DNA of 64,000 nt from Physella acuta (Eukaryota; Mollusca; Gastropoda; Physidae). Each line of letters begins with the position of its first letter. The stretch's first letter is position 1. The notes beneath the pieces were generated by a model that was not told the DNA's origin, searched no databases, and saw only the letters and a list, made by a program, of their open reading frames with translations. A program made the translations under genes and the position numbers. The stretch is from positions 124,001 to 188,000 of the forward strand of contig NW_026731643.1 in NCBI RefSeq assembly GCF_028476545.1, given 5' to 3'. Shown one piece after another: positions 22,697 to 37,037 of the stretch.

Positions 22697-22942
22697 CTGT
22701 GTTTCTTCCAGACTTTTTTTTCTCCGGGGGGGGGGGGGGGGCACTTGAAATTTTCGGGGGGGGCGGTAGACTTTCTTCGGGGGGGGGGGCGGACACTGTT
22801 AAAAGTATATATTTTCTATATAAATTATATAAATTTCATTTCTTTCGGGGGGGGGGGGGGGCGGTAAAAAATTTTCGGGGGGGGGGGGGGGAAAGGCGAA
22901 ACAGCCCCCCCCCCCCCGAAGAGATGTCTGGAAGAAACTCTG
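22697..22942 (+). mobile_element. hAT-type MITE, copy D (polyG family)
   Basis: 246 bp, the longest intact copy. Flanked by a perfect 8-bp GTCTTATG at 22689-22696 and 22943-22950. G-tracts of about 8-16 occur at five places and a C-tract near the right end. Each G-tract follows TTC, TTTTC or TCTCC. The frame 22669-22977 is a by-product. Confidence 0.9.
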
Positions 22943-23057
22943 GTCTTATGATATTTTGGGAAAACTTTTTTGTGTGAGGTTTAGCGTATTTGGTTTGTGA
23001 TATTTTAGCAACAAATGATATATTATATTATGGTAAAAATTATACATGTCGCATTTC

Positions 23058-23447
23058 CAGAGGCAACGCGAAACGGGGGCGGGGATGCGGACCGCACCGG
23101 GTGACACCATTTAGGGGGGGGGGGTGACACCAAGACACAAAAATGCTAATTAGAGTAAAACGTATTTTAAGTACATAATTTCGATCCCGACAAGGTGGTT
23201 GACACTATGCCGTAAAAATGCAAACAGAGAGAAAACAATGCTAATACCCAGCTGTATTAACAACTGACTATACTATAGATAAACATCATCTGTATTAAAT
23301 GTGAACACTTTAAAGCTTTTACCGGGGGAAGGGGGGGGGGGGGAGAGGGCGCGACACCAACTGCAAAATTTACAGAAAAAAAGGGGGGGGGGGGGTGACA
23401 CCATAAGGTGCCGCACCGGATGACACCCGACCTGGCGACGCCAACTG
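23058..23447. mobile_element. hAT-like MITE of the GGTGACACC type
   Basis: Right end reads (inverted) CAGTTGGCGTCGCCAGGTCG; left end CAGAGGCAACGCGAAACGGG is a diverged match. Both halves hold CCGCACCGG(G/A)TGACACC followed by a G run. Flanks CGCATTTC and CAAATATC match 5 of 8, so the duplication is not secure. Confidence 0.5.
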
Positions 23448-23966
23448 CAAATATCATAAAGAACAGGGTGACAAATTAAAATCTATTTTTCAATTTTAGT
23501 TTTTTGTATTGAATTTCTTACAATGTAATAAATACAATGTAATTATATTTATTGTAATAAAATAAAATAAAAATCAGAGCTATTGTTCAGTTACGCAACA
23601 TATTTGAATTGTTCCATTAATTGCAGGGATTCGTTTAAAACATTCCCAATGCCAGACAAACTGATTGGTGTAATTAAATAATGACGTTTTAAATGTAGGA
23701 TCGGGGTTCTATGCCTCATTGACCTGTGACCTCTGGGCTTAATTTAGCGTATCGTGGTGAGTAGTTATGTGGTGGGTGTTGAAGGATGGTGTAGGCAGGA
23801 GGTTGGTATGAGGGGGTGTAGTGAGGGTGTGGTTGGAGGTGGATGAAGTTGAGGAGAAAGAGGGGTGGTGAAGAATGTGATCGAAAAAAATATCTGGAGG
23901 AGGAAGGGTGTCAAGGGTTTGGTTACATTTAGTGTTTGGGTTTTGTTGCGCTCCTGATGCTATATG
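23448..23966. other. No gene; purine-rich stretch
   Basis: The plus strand at about 23755-23880 is almost all G, A and T, with GGTGG and GGAGG words and weak quadruplex potential. Nothing else recognised. Confidence 0.5.
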
Positions 23967-24074
23967 TAGTGGCGTAGGCGGAGGGGGGGGGGGGGGTTAG
24001 GGGGTTATATATATATATATTTGAAAAAAATGTGAACACCCCCCCCCCATGAGACGATCCTGGCTATGCTATTG
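23967..24074. mobile_element. Short hAT-like MITE, 108 bp
   Basis: Left end (T)AGTGGCGTAGGCGGAGG, right end (inverted) CAATAGCATAGCCAGGATCG, a pair of diverged CAGTGGCGTAGCCAGG-type ends, with a G run, a short (TA)n and a C run inside. Flanking octamers GCTATATG and GCAATTCG agree only in part. Confidence 0.5.
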
Positions 24075-24085
24075 GCAATTCGTAT

Positions 24086-24240
24086 TGAAATGTGTGTGTG
24101 TGTGTGTGTCTATAGTTTAGTGCGGATGTGAAAATAATTAGGTGCTCGATTATGTGAGTGTGTTTGCGTACATGCAAATGTGTGTTTGTCTATGTGCCTG
24201 TTAGTGCGTGTCTGGTTGTGTGAGTGTTTGTGCGATATAA
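24086..24240 (+). repeat. (TG)n and TG-rich degenerate repeat
   Basis: Short pure (TG)n near 24090-24108, then a GTGTG-rich, T-interrupted stretch. The minus-strand frame 24110-24397 is a by-product. Confidence 0.75.
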
Positions 24241-24744
24241 AGTACGTGTGGCGTTTTAATGAGACATCAGAAAACGGCTGGGAACTAAAATTCGATATAA
24301 TGATGTAGGTAGGTACAGTAATGTTAGGGTAGGTTAGTCGGAGGGTATTGACAGCCTTCCCTCTCAGCAAGGAGTAACAATTTGGGGCTTTACCCAATTA
24401 GGACTAATACAGCAAAGGCGCGTCACCTAATTAATACTTATTAAGTTACAAGTGAAATATACTGGTGGTGATAATTTAATGCTGTATTCCGTGTGAGCGA
24501 CATTTCTTACATCAAGATGGTTTGCGAAACAACACTCGTACTCCAAAAACACCATAGGTAACTCAACACCCATCAAACATCAACAAACAACATAGATAAC
24601 ACCAACACCAAACATTCACAACAAACACCACTGGTAACTTAACATCATTCAAACAGCATACAACCAGAATATTTATCTCAACGTCCTCTGAACACCATAA
24701 GAAGACCTAAACCTTCTTCAACACCCACCCCTTCAGTAATAGCG

Positions 24745-25010
24745 TTAAGTGTCACCTAGCTAATTGTCAGGTACGGCCGTGACGTCACACATCACCTCGT
24801 TAATTTGCTGCAATGACGTCACAGCTCACCTCGCTAATTACCCACGTGCACCTATGTCTAATCAACTCAACTAACCGCACTCACTACCACACAACTTCAC
24901 CTCACCACGGCTAATTAGCGCGAGACTGTCATGTCAGTACATGACAGCAACATGAAACCACGTGACATCAATTAGCGACTGTCTGGGGCACCATGTAAAC
25001 AATGCCGGTC
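24745..25010. promoter_or_regulatory. Candidate cis-regulatory module (CRE, TAATT, E-box cluster)
   Basis: GTGACGTCAC at 24779-24788 and TGACGTCA at 24814-24821 are full CREB/ATF sites. The word TCACCT(A/C)G(C/T)TAATT occurs three times (24752, 24792, 24827; spacing 40 and 35). CACGTG occurs at 24843-24848 and 24959-24964, further CTAATTAG-type homeodomain cores near 24911 and 24968, and a forkhead-like GTAAACAA at 24995-25002. No frame and no match to the window's mobile elements. Function is inferred from motifs only. Confidence 0.4.
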
Positions 25011-25217
25011 ACAGGGTCAGTTTTAGCCGGTCTTTTCTTGGTTAACTTGTGCTTGCTGCAGCCGTGAATCAGCCGGTGGGAGCCGGTTCTCTCAGTTGAG
25101 TCCTGCGTGTAGCCAGAACTTAGTCACAAAACATACATAACATCACTCCTCGCGTAGCTGGTTTTTTTTGCTATGGTCATTTTAACAGGGATAAAGGTTA
25201 ACATGATGGCCTTAATG

Positions 25218-25577
25218 CAGTGGCGTAGCTAGGGGGAGGACGGAAGCGGGCACCGGCCCCAAGGAGACGCCAAAAGTGGTAAAAAAGTTATTTTTAAGCT
25301 ATTTTTAAGTTGAAGAATGGATATATACACAGACTTATTTACGAAAAAAAAACGACTATAAGGCTGTACACACTGATTCAACTGTTTTCTATATCAATTT
25401 TGAGGCACCGAAATAGAAAATGTTACGGGATGGTAACTGGTAAGAAACGCCACAAACCTTTCCCATTGGGAAGGGTGGCGCTTTTTTACAGACTGGATTA
25501 ACTATAAATAGAAATGGGAATGAGGGGGCTCAACATTGATATTTCGCCCCGGATGCCTGAATAGATCACTACGCCTG
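25218..25577. mobile_element. hAT-like MITE, 360 bp
   Basis: Left end CAGTGGCGTAGCTAGGGGG; right end (inverted) CAGGCGTAGTGATC with a two-base gap. Octamers CCTTAATG (25210-25217) and CCTAAATG (25578-25585) match 7 of 8. A 63-codon frame inside shows no transposase. Confidence 0.7.
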
Positions 25578-25585
25578 CCTAAATG

Positions 25586-27360
25586 TGACCATTGTAACAC
25601 AGATTAGAGATTAATGTAGACCATGATTCGATGATTCTGGCATTAGATGACTTTTGATATGATCAAATCAGCACAATATCACAGCACGAACGTAAACAAT
25701 GATATGTTCATTGCTAATATTTCACTTTAGGCTTTTTAAATAAACACCTTCTACGACCAAACTGCTGAAAGTAGGTCCGCCTTAGGTGATTAAAACACCA
25801 GATCATTGTTCAAAGCGAGATAATTATCTAAACACCATCCCATGGCAATTACCATCAGTCACATCACCATACAAAACTCCTACTATTACTGCCACAAAAA
25901 CACTACATCAATTATAAAAAAAAGACGTCCTCTATCTTGTACTTTCGTGTAGAAAAACGAACCTCTGAAAACTAAAGCCTGTTTTTTATCCAACATCTAG
26001 CTCATGACCAAGCCATGTATATTTATTCCTTGATAACAATCTTTTCCTGGTATGTAACATCGGCTAACTTAAGCCTTTTTCCAGCAACGTAAACCCATAT
26101 CCATAAAATGACATTGCCCCTGTATTATATCATCGTAGTTGTCTTCGCAACTTTGCTTTTTTCGCAATTTCACGCAAGAAAAGAAGTAGCCTATTACCCA
26201 AACTTACGCCTCAAATGTTCCATTTATTATTTGTTTTTTTTTGTTTTTCATTTCTTAAAATCATTGTTCAACTTATTCAATTAGTTTTTTAGTCTCTAAA
26301 ACAATACAGATTTTTCTCTCGATAATTTAGTGCATCTCGATCGAACTTCCAGTGCACAAAGGGAGCCCTTGTTTTTGGAGGTTGAAAATTGAAAAAAAAA
26401 CTGTGCAAATCTGTTTAAATTCTGTTAAGTGATTTTGGCATGCAAGAAGAAAATTAAAAAAAAAAATGTTACCAAAGCGTAATTGACTCTTAACCCATTT
26501 ACCAACACTGAGAGTGTTAATGTTTTGTCACAAATAAGCTGAGAGTCTCGAGTTGTCGGTCCTGATTAGCGCTGTTGTTTCCCCTGTTCGGAGTTAGCGG
26601 TGATTGCACTTACACAATACACGACAGCAGACCTTGGTACTGATGCACCCGATCAATACGTGCACTGACATTTTGGTGGTGCTGCACTCAAACTAACCAG
26701 TGCAGCAAACTTTGCACCATTTGCACTCCACCAAACTGGCGCACCCGCTGAAACAAATACAGTCAGCTGTTGTTGCTTTGGGTCTCTTTTTACATGTAGG
26801 AGTCAGTTTTTTAAAAAACAACGCGTCAGATTTTTACGACGCCTGCAGGCTGTGGAAGCTTAATGACAGCATTTAGACAGCATGCCGCTGCATGTGGCCA
26901 GATTTTTTAGCCACGGTCAGCCTAATGAGCCTGCAGATAAACAAACAAAACAATCAGCTTCGAGACCAGAATTAGCCGGTTAGTTACAGAACCAAGGCCG
27001 TCTCCAGAAAAAGATTTGTTTTGAAAGTAGGTTGACGTCAAATGGATATTTTCAAGAAAAAAATAGAGAGAAAAAATAATAAGGTTTTGGAAATTGTTAA
27101 AGGTCAAGGCTAAATCGAAACTGTTTTTGTATCGCCTCCCTTGAACCTATTTTAACTCAATGTTGTGTTTTTTTAAAGACATAAACACCTTTATGTTCTA
27201 AATCCACCAAGGCGACGTGGAAAAAATAAAGAGTGGCCATATCTGTTACAATTTTTGAACAACAACTCCATTTTACCAAGGTGTAATTAACTTTAGTAAT
27301 TAAACGTTAAGCCCTATTCTGAGCATTTTATAAAGTTGTGAAGATGTGCGTATATGTACA
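25586..27360. other. Non-coding DNA, no gene seen
   Basis: AT-rich, with one more balanced block at about 26815-26940 that has GCCTGCAGGC, several GCATGC-like words and AACAAACAAAAC. It might be a conserved non-coding element, but nothing in the window supports that directly. Confidence 0.45.
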
Positions 27361-27426
27361 TCTAATATATAGGTGTATACATATAGATATATACATATAA
27401 GTATATAGATATGTATATACAAATTT

Positions 27427-27486
<60 letters not shown>

Positions 27487-27585
27487 AAATTTGTATATAC
27501 ATATGTATACACGTATGTATAGATATTTTTGTACAAATACACACCCATAAACACACACACACACACATATATGTGTATATATATA

Positions 27586-27631
<46 letters not shown>
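27361..27631. repeat. (TA)n tracts within a palindrome
   Basis: Two TA-rich blocks (about 27430-27482 and 27571-27631). The first is the centre of a long palindrome: GTATATACAAATTTGTTTA on the left (27413-27431) is mirrored by TAAACAAATTTGTATATAC on the right (27482-27500), giving a perfect cruciform-capable inverted repeat. Five overlapping frames here are by-products. Confidence 0.9.
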
Positions 27632-27632
<1 letters not shown>

Positions 27633-27789
27633 CTTTGCATTAGCCTTGAGAAACATCTTACACTCACGCACTCTATAACTAAATATGAAATTTTTTTTTT
27701 GTTTCCATGAAACAAAATTACCCATAATTTTGTGTCGAAATAAGATTGTTAAGAACAGATCAAAAGCGGGGAATTATCGAACTCTCTGA

Positions 27790-28010
27790 TCATCCCATAG
27801 ATCAATAGACTGGACCCGTCTGAAACGGTGTCACGTCTGAATGTCAGGCCCTGGCTGTCATTCCCTGAAGGTCAACACGATGTCATCTATCCGGATCTAA
27901 GCCAGACCTCAACTCGGCGGCCGATGCGCCGCGGTTGCTATGACAACAGATTAAGGCAGATCCGGGTACACAAGGGCAGACAAGCGAACCTTTACTGGGA
28001 AATTACTTTA
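27790..28010. other. Balanced-composition block with an X-box
   Basis: A GC-richer island (CTCGGCGGCCGATGCGCCGC) with many CCAGAC/GGATC words. The 61-codon frame across it has no domain. Candidate enhancer or conserved element. Confidence 0.3.
27934..27947. promoter_or_regulatory. RFX X-box motif
   Basis: GTTGCTATGACAAC fits the X-box consensus GTHNYYATRRNAAC at every position. RFX proteins bind such sites, often near ciliary genes. No gene start is visible beside it. Confidence 0.4.
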
Positions 28011-29904
<1,894 letters not shown>

Positions 29905-29908
29905 TTAA

Positions 29909-30601
29909 GGGGGAAGGCTCCGGTAAAAAAAAAACTTTTTTAATACTCGTTAGAAAACAGTTATTTCTTTACAGCTTTATTAAGATACATCTGCATATGC
30001 ATTTCCACTAAAAAAATTTACGGAAAAATTTTGGTTACTATGACAACGGCGGCCATCTTGAAAAATTAACCCCTTCGTAGGTTTTCCACCATTCATAAAA
30101 TATTACATTTTAAGCCCAATAAACAATCAATTCATAATCTTCTTCCATATTTTGGGGCACTCAGCTAAAAATTTTAAGTGCATATCTTCAAACGAATTTT
30201 TTATGAATTTTCAAATTGTGGGTCCATTAAAAACACTAGTTTTAAGGCCCCAAAATTTCCCAAAATTAAGTGTTTTGAAAAGACACAAATTTTGAAAATT
30301 CATAAAAAATTAGTTTCAAGATATGCACTTAAAATTTTTAGTTGAGTGCCCCAAAATATGAAAGAAGATTATGAATTCATTATTTATTGGGCTTAAAATG
30401 TAATATTTTATGAATGGTGGAAAACCTACGAAGGGGTTAATTTTTCAAGATGGCTGCCGTTGTCATAGTTACCAAGATTTTTTCACCATTTTTTTTAGTG
30501 GAAATGCATATGCGGATGTATCGTAATAAAGCTGTAAAGAAATAAATGTTTTCTAACGAGTATTAAAAAAGGTTTTTTTTTTTTTACCGGAGCCTTCCCC
30601 C
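29909..30601. mobile_element. Fold-back (palindromic) element with TTAA duplication
   Basis: 693 bp. Arms 29909-30221 and 30284-30601 are nearly complete inverted copies, with a loop of about 62 bases. Ends are GGGGGAAGGCTCCGGT and its complement. TTAA flanks both sides (29905-29908, 30602-30605), as with piggyBac-type insertion; the ends themselves are not the canonical piggyBac CCY. No coding capacity, so it would need a transposase from elsewhere. The high similarity of the arms suggests a young age or arm-to-arm conversion. Each arm carries a YY1-like and an X-box-like motif. Confidence 0.9.
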
Positions 30602-30605
30602 TTAA

Positions 30606-31713
30606 AACCATGTGCTGAAAGAACTACTTAACGATTTAGGTTCAATCATAATACATGCATTTATTTTTCTCTATATACTTCAACTGTCTGATAAATATCA
30701 GAAGGTTTGATCTAACACACATACTCATATACGTATAGACATAAATATATACATGTATTTACATTTGTATGAATATCGCCAAATATAGATAGGTGTGCAC
30801 TATGCAGGCTGAGCCAAAATTTAGTTTTTCTAAACTCAAAACGGAAGTAGTAACTGACTTTCTTTATCATCTCACAGTTAAAAATATGCTTACATTACTG
30901 GAAGTCACAGTGCGACGCTGCATCTAAATTGCACAAGGATGTTATCCCCCCCCCCCCCCCTCTCTGACTGGATTTCTCTCCCCCTCCCCTGTCATACATA
31001 ATTATGTCCCTGGCTAACTAGCGTCAATAAATTATGTTTTTATACATCTCCTTACGACAGACTTACCTCCCTTGGCCAGATCGGACCGTCTGGAACATGG
31101 CCCCGAGCCGGAGCCACGGAGCCATTTTTTTTTCTGTGGGCCAAGGGGATGAGGCGTAATGCAGGCATGCGATAGTTTAATTAGGGACTTATTCGCTTGC
31201 ATGGGGAGGTTTTAATTGGGGGCGGGTAGGGGGGGAGAGGCATGCATTTCTCTTTATATGAGAAATCTGTTAAATATAAATTCCGATTCGTTTTGCTCGT
31301 TAAAATTAATTTAACCCTAAGAAAAAAAAGCATAATAATAATAATACTAATAAAAATTCTTAAATGTAATACAACAAATTACAGTTAAGTAATTATAGGT
31401 TAATAAAAGAAAATATTGTGTTATTGTAACAGATAAACAGAAATCGTGTATTTTTTTTTTTCATAAACACCACGTAAATATTCTTACTATTGATTTTTTC
31501 AGGTCGGCTTACACTAAACATTTAAAACTATGGTGAGGCTTGGAGAAATTTTAGATAGTAATTTGTGTGAAGTACGTAAATTGTTTGTATGGGCCAGTAA
31601 CATACTACAACCAAACCAATCTAATTGCGGTTAGAAACTCGTGAAACATATGGGGATATTTGAAACACATACATACACATACACACACTCAGGCACATGC
31701 ATACAAATTATAC

Positions 31714-31716
<3 letters not shown>
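30606..31716. other. Non-coding DNA, no gene seen
   Basis: Contains a C-run at about 30948-30960. 31060-31250 is a more balanced block (CCTCCCTTGGCCAGATCGG, TTTAATTAGGGACTTATT) that could be a conserved element. Confidence 0.45.

Positions 31717-31800
<84 letters not shown>
31717..31800. repeat. (TA)n microsatellite
   Basis: About 42 TA units. Confidence 0.95.
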
Positions 31801-31802
<2 letters not shown>

Positions 31803-33355
31803 CTAACAGGGCTCTAAATTCTGTTATTCCCTTTTCAATCCCACCACCACAATTAATTCCGTCACCCATTGAAAAGATATCACTAAAATATTCGTCGAGA
31901 AAGCATATTGATAAATGCCAACATTTCTAACAAAGCACGGATCAAATTTGTGGATCAAAGTTGGCCTTTTATCCATTGTAAACTGCATCAAAGAGAGGAT
32001 CAGACAGCTGAAAATTCTATCAACAATATACACATTTTAACACGTGAATTGGTGTTGACATCAATACATACATTTCACAGTATTTCTTGACGTCTTTGAA
32101 AAATCTGATAAGCCAAAAAAAAAATAAAAAAATTTCCGTAATTGAATTTGATATTTAAAATCTAACAGAATAAAAATAATGTTTTTAAAAATGTAAAAAA
32201 CAAAATAAATGTCCTCTGGTACTATTAAAAAGGATATTTTTGTAGCCTTGAGTTTGACAGAAGAAAGATAGGTTAGTGCTGGGGAAATAGGAAACCCCGG
32301 GTCAGGGGCTGATTAATGGGGAGGTTCTTGTAGGCGTCTTTTGTCCTAGTGACCCGCTCGGCTAATTAATTTAATTACCACCGTTTGTTTTAATTAACTA
32401 CATCATGTTTCTAGCATGGCTTGATTTGACCGTATAGGTCTATTATCAAAACGTTAAAAATATTACAATAAAATAACATTGTGAATTAACGAGTTAGATT
32501 TGTATGATTACGTGTTTTGTATTTATTTCATTTAAATTTAAAATGAAAAAAAAATATATATTAAGCATTGGCTATTAGTTATGTATTACTGCTGTTGTAA
32601 CAAACTCCCTCCTCATAAATCACGTCTCTATACAGATTATTCTTCTTGAATAGCCACATCCGCTAATGTATGAGAACTCTCAAGTCATATTGGAACAAAG
32701 GGGCACAACCTAACAATTGTGATATCATGATTCCAATAATGAATACTTTTTTATATAGGGTCAGCATTTATTTTTGGTGTTAATATATCGATTTTTTATC
32801 TACGCCAAACAGAGTTGGAAAAACGAATAGTTTAAAAAAAAATTAATATTGGACCATCTTATTGAGCTCCAGATGTTTTTATACAGGCGATAGAACCATT
32901 CATAGAACAATTATTCTGAAAACCTAACAATTCTGACCACATAAGCTTCGCATTGTAGCATACAATACAAAGTGCTTTTGTATGCTTTTGTATGCGTCAC
33001 ACATTTATTAGTATGTATGTCACACAAATCTAAAGCTAACGCCAGAAAAAAGAAATCGATGCCCGGTATCGTAGCGAAAAATTCAAAAGGTTTTTTTCTT
33101 ATTATAGTGTTGTATCAGTAGCATTGTAGAAAATTACAAATCGATCTGTTGGTATTGATTTTTTGTTGAGGCTGTTAGAAGACAAAGGTGAATTAAAGTG
33201 ACGTAAAAAACGGAAATTGGTTGTTGGTGATAATTGGTGTGGTGAATGGTGTCATGTATCCACATCGTCTACTGGGGTGGATGGTGTCATGTTCGAGAAG
33301 TCGTCTGCTAGTTTGGTGTCAGAGTAACTTCTCAGTGTACACTTAGTGTACGACA
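31801..33355. other. Non-coding DNA, no gene seen
   Basis: Two antiparallel frames at 31824-32090 have no domain. 32270-32410 is of more balanced composition, with several TTAATTA/TAATTAA cores in its right half, as at homeodomain-bound enhancers. Confidence 0.45.
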
Positions 33356-33613
33356 GGTATAAAACAGGTATACACCAGTATTAAACCGGTATACACCATA
33401 TTATACACCAAGTATAAAACAGGTATACACCAGTATTAAACCGGTATACACCATATTAAACAGGTATACACCAAGTATAAAACAGGTATACACCAGTATT
33501 AAACCGGTATACACCATATTAAACAGGTATACACCAGGTATAAAACAGGTATACACCAGTATTAAACCGGTATACACCATATTAAACAGGTATACACCAG
33601 GTGTAAACAAGGT
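33356..33613. repeat. 21-bp minisatellite with 63-bp higher-order unit
   Basis: Submonomers such as AAACAGGTATACACCAGTAT, with AAACCGG and ACCATATT variants, are arranged in threes. AAAACAGGTATACACCAG recurs at 33361, 33416, 33479 and 33542 (spacing 55, 63, 63). The frame 33401-33610 is a by-product. Confidence 0.93.
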
Positions 33614-34050
33614 ATAATCTAAACGTATAACTGGTACTTGACTTGCATATCCCGGGGAATATCCTAGGTATATTCTAGACCCTCATTTCACACAAGTTGT
33701 ATCGCATGTGTTCATTATGTATAGAAAATTAATTATATCACATGTGTTCAATAGGTGTATTCAAAAAGTACCTAATGATATACTCTAGGTTTTCCATAGG
33801 TATTCACAAGTAAAATCATGGAGATGTTCAAGTTAATACTTTTAGAACGAAATTCCTTCATCGAAATATATAATCGATACAAGTATTGTAATCGGTACAA
33901 GGTTTATTTTTAGATCTAGAACAATGGGCTGGATACAGGATTGTAAAGTACAGAATTGTATGAACAGTACATGATTTTGTGGGGAGTATAAACCTTTGGG
34001 CGGGGTGCTGGACGGTGGGAGGTGTAGATAATTGTGGGATATATGTTGTC
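33614..34050. other. No gene seen
   Basis: Words GGTATAC and CATGTGTTCA recur loosely, perhaps decayed edges of the neighbouring array. Confidence 0.45.
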
Positions 34051-34200
34051 CTGTGTGTGGGGTGTAGGCTTGTGTGCGGGATGTAGGCTTGTGTGTGGGG
34101 TGTAGGCTTGTGTGTGGGGTGTAGGCTTGTGTGTGGGGTGTAGGCTTGTGTGTGGGGTGTAGGCTTGTGTGTGGGGTGTAGGCTTGTGTGCGGGATACAT
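34051..34200. repeat. 19-bp minisatellite
   Basis: About eight units of GTGTGTGGGGTGTAGGCTT, with GTGCGGGAT variants at both ends of the array. The minus frames 33842-34279 and 33916-34200 are by-products (H-T-Q-A-Y-T-P). Confidence 0.93.
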
Positions 34201-34483
34201 GACCGTGGTAAGGGTGAAGGACGGTGGGTTGAGTGTATAATAACCCCGGTGCTCTCAATGACGTTCGCGCTTTAATCATCGACGTCAGAAAACTTCGTGA
34301 AAGCGAGAAAAAAGTTAATTAGTGCGACATGACATCTTACTGAGATGAACATTTTTGTTTGAGGGTGGTTGTAGTGGCGGGTCGGGATTGTTAGGGGGGT
34401 GGTAGGGGTGGTAAATCTAAATCTAAATCCTACTAACCGACTGTGTCCTACTCTTTGTTCATAATTATCATTTCACTTTCGTG

Positions 34484-34675
34484 CTTAAGACATATGGGGT
34501 AGAAGAAGTAGAGTTCATCTGCTTCAGAGACATCTGCATTCAAATGGCAGCACTATGCCCAGCCGCCTTAGCTTCCCTAGAGGTAGTTAGGTACCCAACA
34601 CAGATAAGTGGACTCGGGGACGGAATCGAACTCAGGATAGCATTATAGATCGCTACCTCTAGGCCACACCATCCC
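34484..34675 (-). mobile_element. SINE copy, diverged
   Basis: Minus strand. Head at the right end (inverted GGGATGGTGTGGCCTAGAGG), body GGCAGCACTATGCCCAGCC, 3' block GAAGTAGAGTTCATCTGC. The B-box region is partly lost. Confidence 0.78.
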
Positions 34676-35019
34676 AAAGTCACTCTTTGTTAATGTCTAT
34701 AAATCCTCGACTTAAAAAAAAAATGCCATAACGCACTTTTTGTGTGCAGTTATCCGTTGCGCATCTTTCCAGTCACCCTCCAACACATATCAGCATTAAC
34801 TTAGAAAGCCAGTAGGCTATTTCTCAATCTGTTTCATTCAATGGTTCAATCTGATACATGAGTACAAAACCATGTTCTGTCATCCCTTCAAAACCTTACA
34901 TTCGAGATCTTCCATCCAATTCTTTGATTTAAAAACACTTGGTTTTAGAACAGATTCCTTGTTGTTGCGCAACACTTTGATAGCGCGAAACCATGTACCA
35001 TTACCTGATTGGTTTCTAC

Positions 35020-35125
35020 ATCAGGTGACTGGGTCTCCACAATCAGGTGATTGTGTCTCCACAATCAGGTGATTGGGTCTCCACAATCAGGCGATTGGGT
35101 CACTATAATTTGGTGACTGGGTCTT
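35020..35125. repeat. 22-bp tandem repeat, about 4-5 copies
   Basis: Units like AATCAGGTGATTGGGTCTCC. The outer copies are diverged. Confidence 0.88.
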
Positions 35126-35368
35126 TGTAATGAATCAAGAAAATCAGTGACTAGATGTTCGACTGAACAGCTGTGTTATTCTATTTTTGTCTCCCGTTTC
35201 GCTCGACATTTAATTAGATTGATTTGAAATTTAAACATTCGTACAGTCAATGTTCTGCTACACTGTTATTTGATGTAAACGTATTTCTTGCTAAAAGTAA
35301 TATAAAATATATAAACCTGGTGTAATATAATATAAACCTCATATTAACGTCACAATGTTGTAGTGAAT

Positions 35369-35583
35369 GGGACGAAGTGGCCCTGTTGTATAGCGCTCAA
35401 ATGAAAAAACTGAAAGTCTCAAGTTCAAATCTCGGGCATAAGGCGTTATCGCGTCCCCGAGTCTACCCAAAACACTTGAGGGCAAGTAAGGGCAGCCGGG
35501 CACTAAACCTCAACATGCCGAGATAACAGAAACAGGTGAACTCTGTTTCATCTGCCCCACGGGAGCCAGGCTCAAAAGGCTAG
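35369..35583 (+). mobile_element. SINE copy
   Basis: GGGACGAAGTGGCCCTG head, GTCTCAAGTTCAAATC in the B-box place, GAGTCTACCC body and a good 3' block (ATGCCGAGATAACAGAAACA, GGTGAACTCTG, CATCTGCCCCAC). Confidence 0.82.

Positions 35584-37037
<1,454 letters not shown>

Noticed and set aside
33842-34279. 145-codon frame rich in H-T-Q-A-Y-T-P
   Set aside because: It is a reading of a 19-bp minisatellite, which by its unit length cycles through frames. No gene features.
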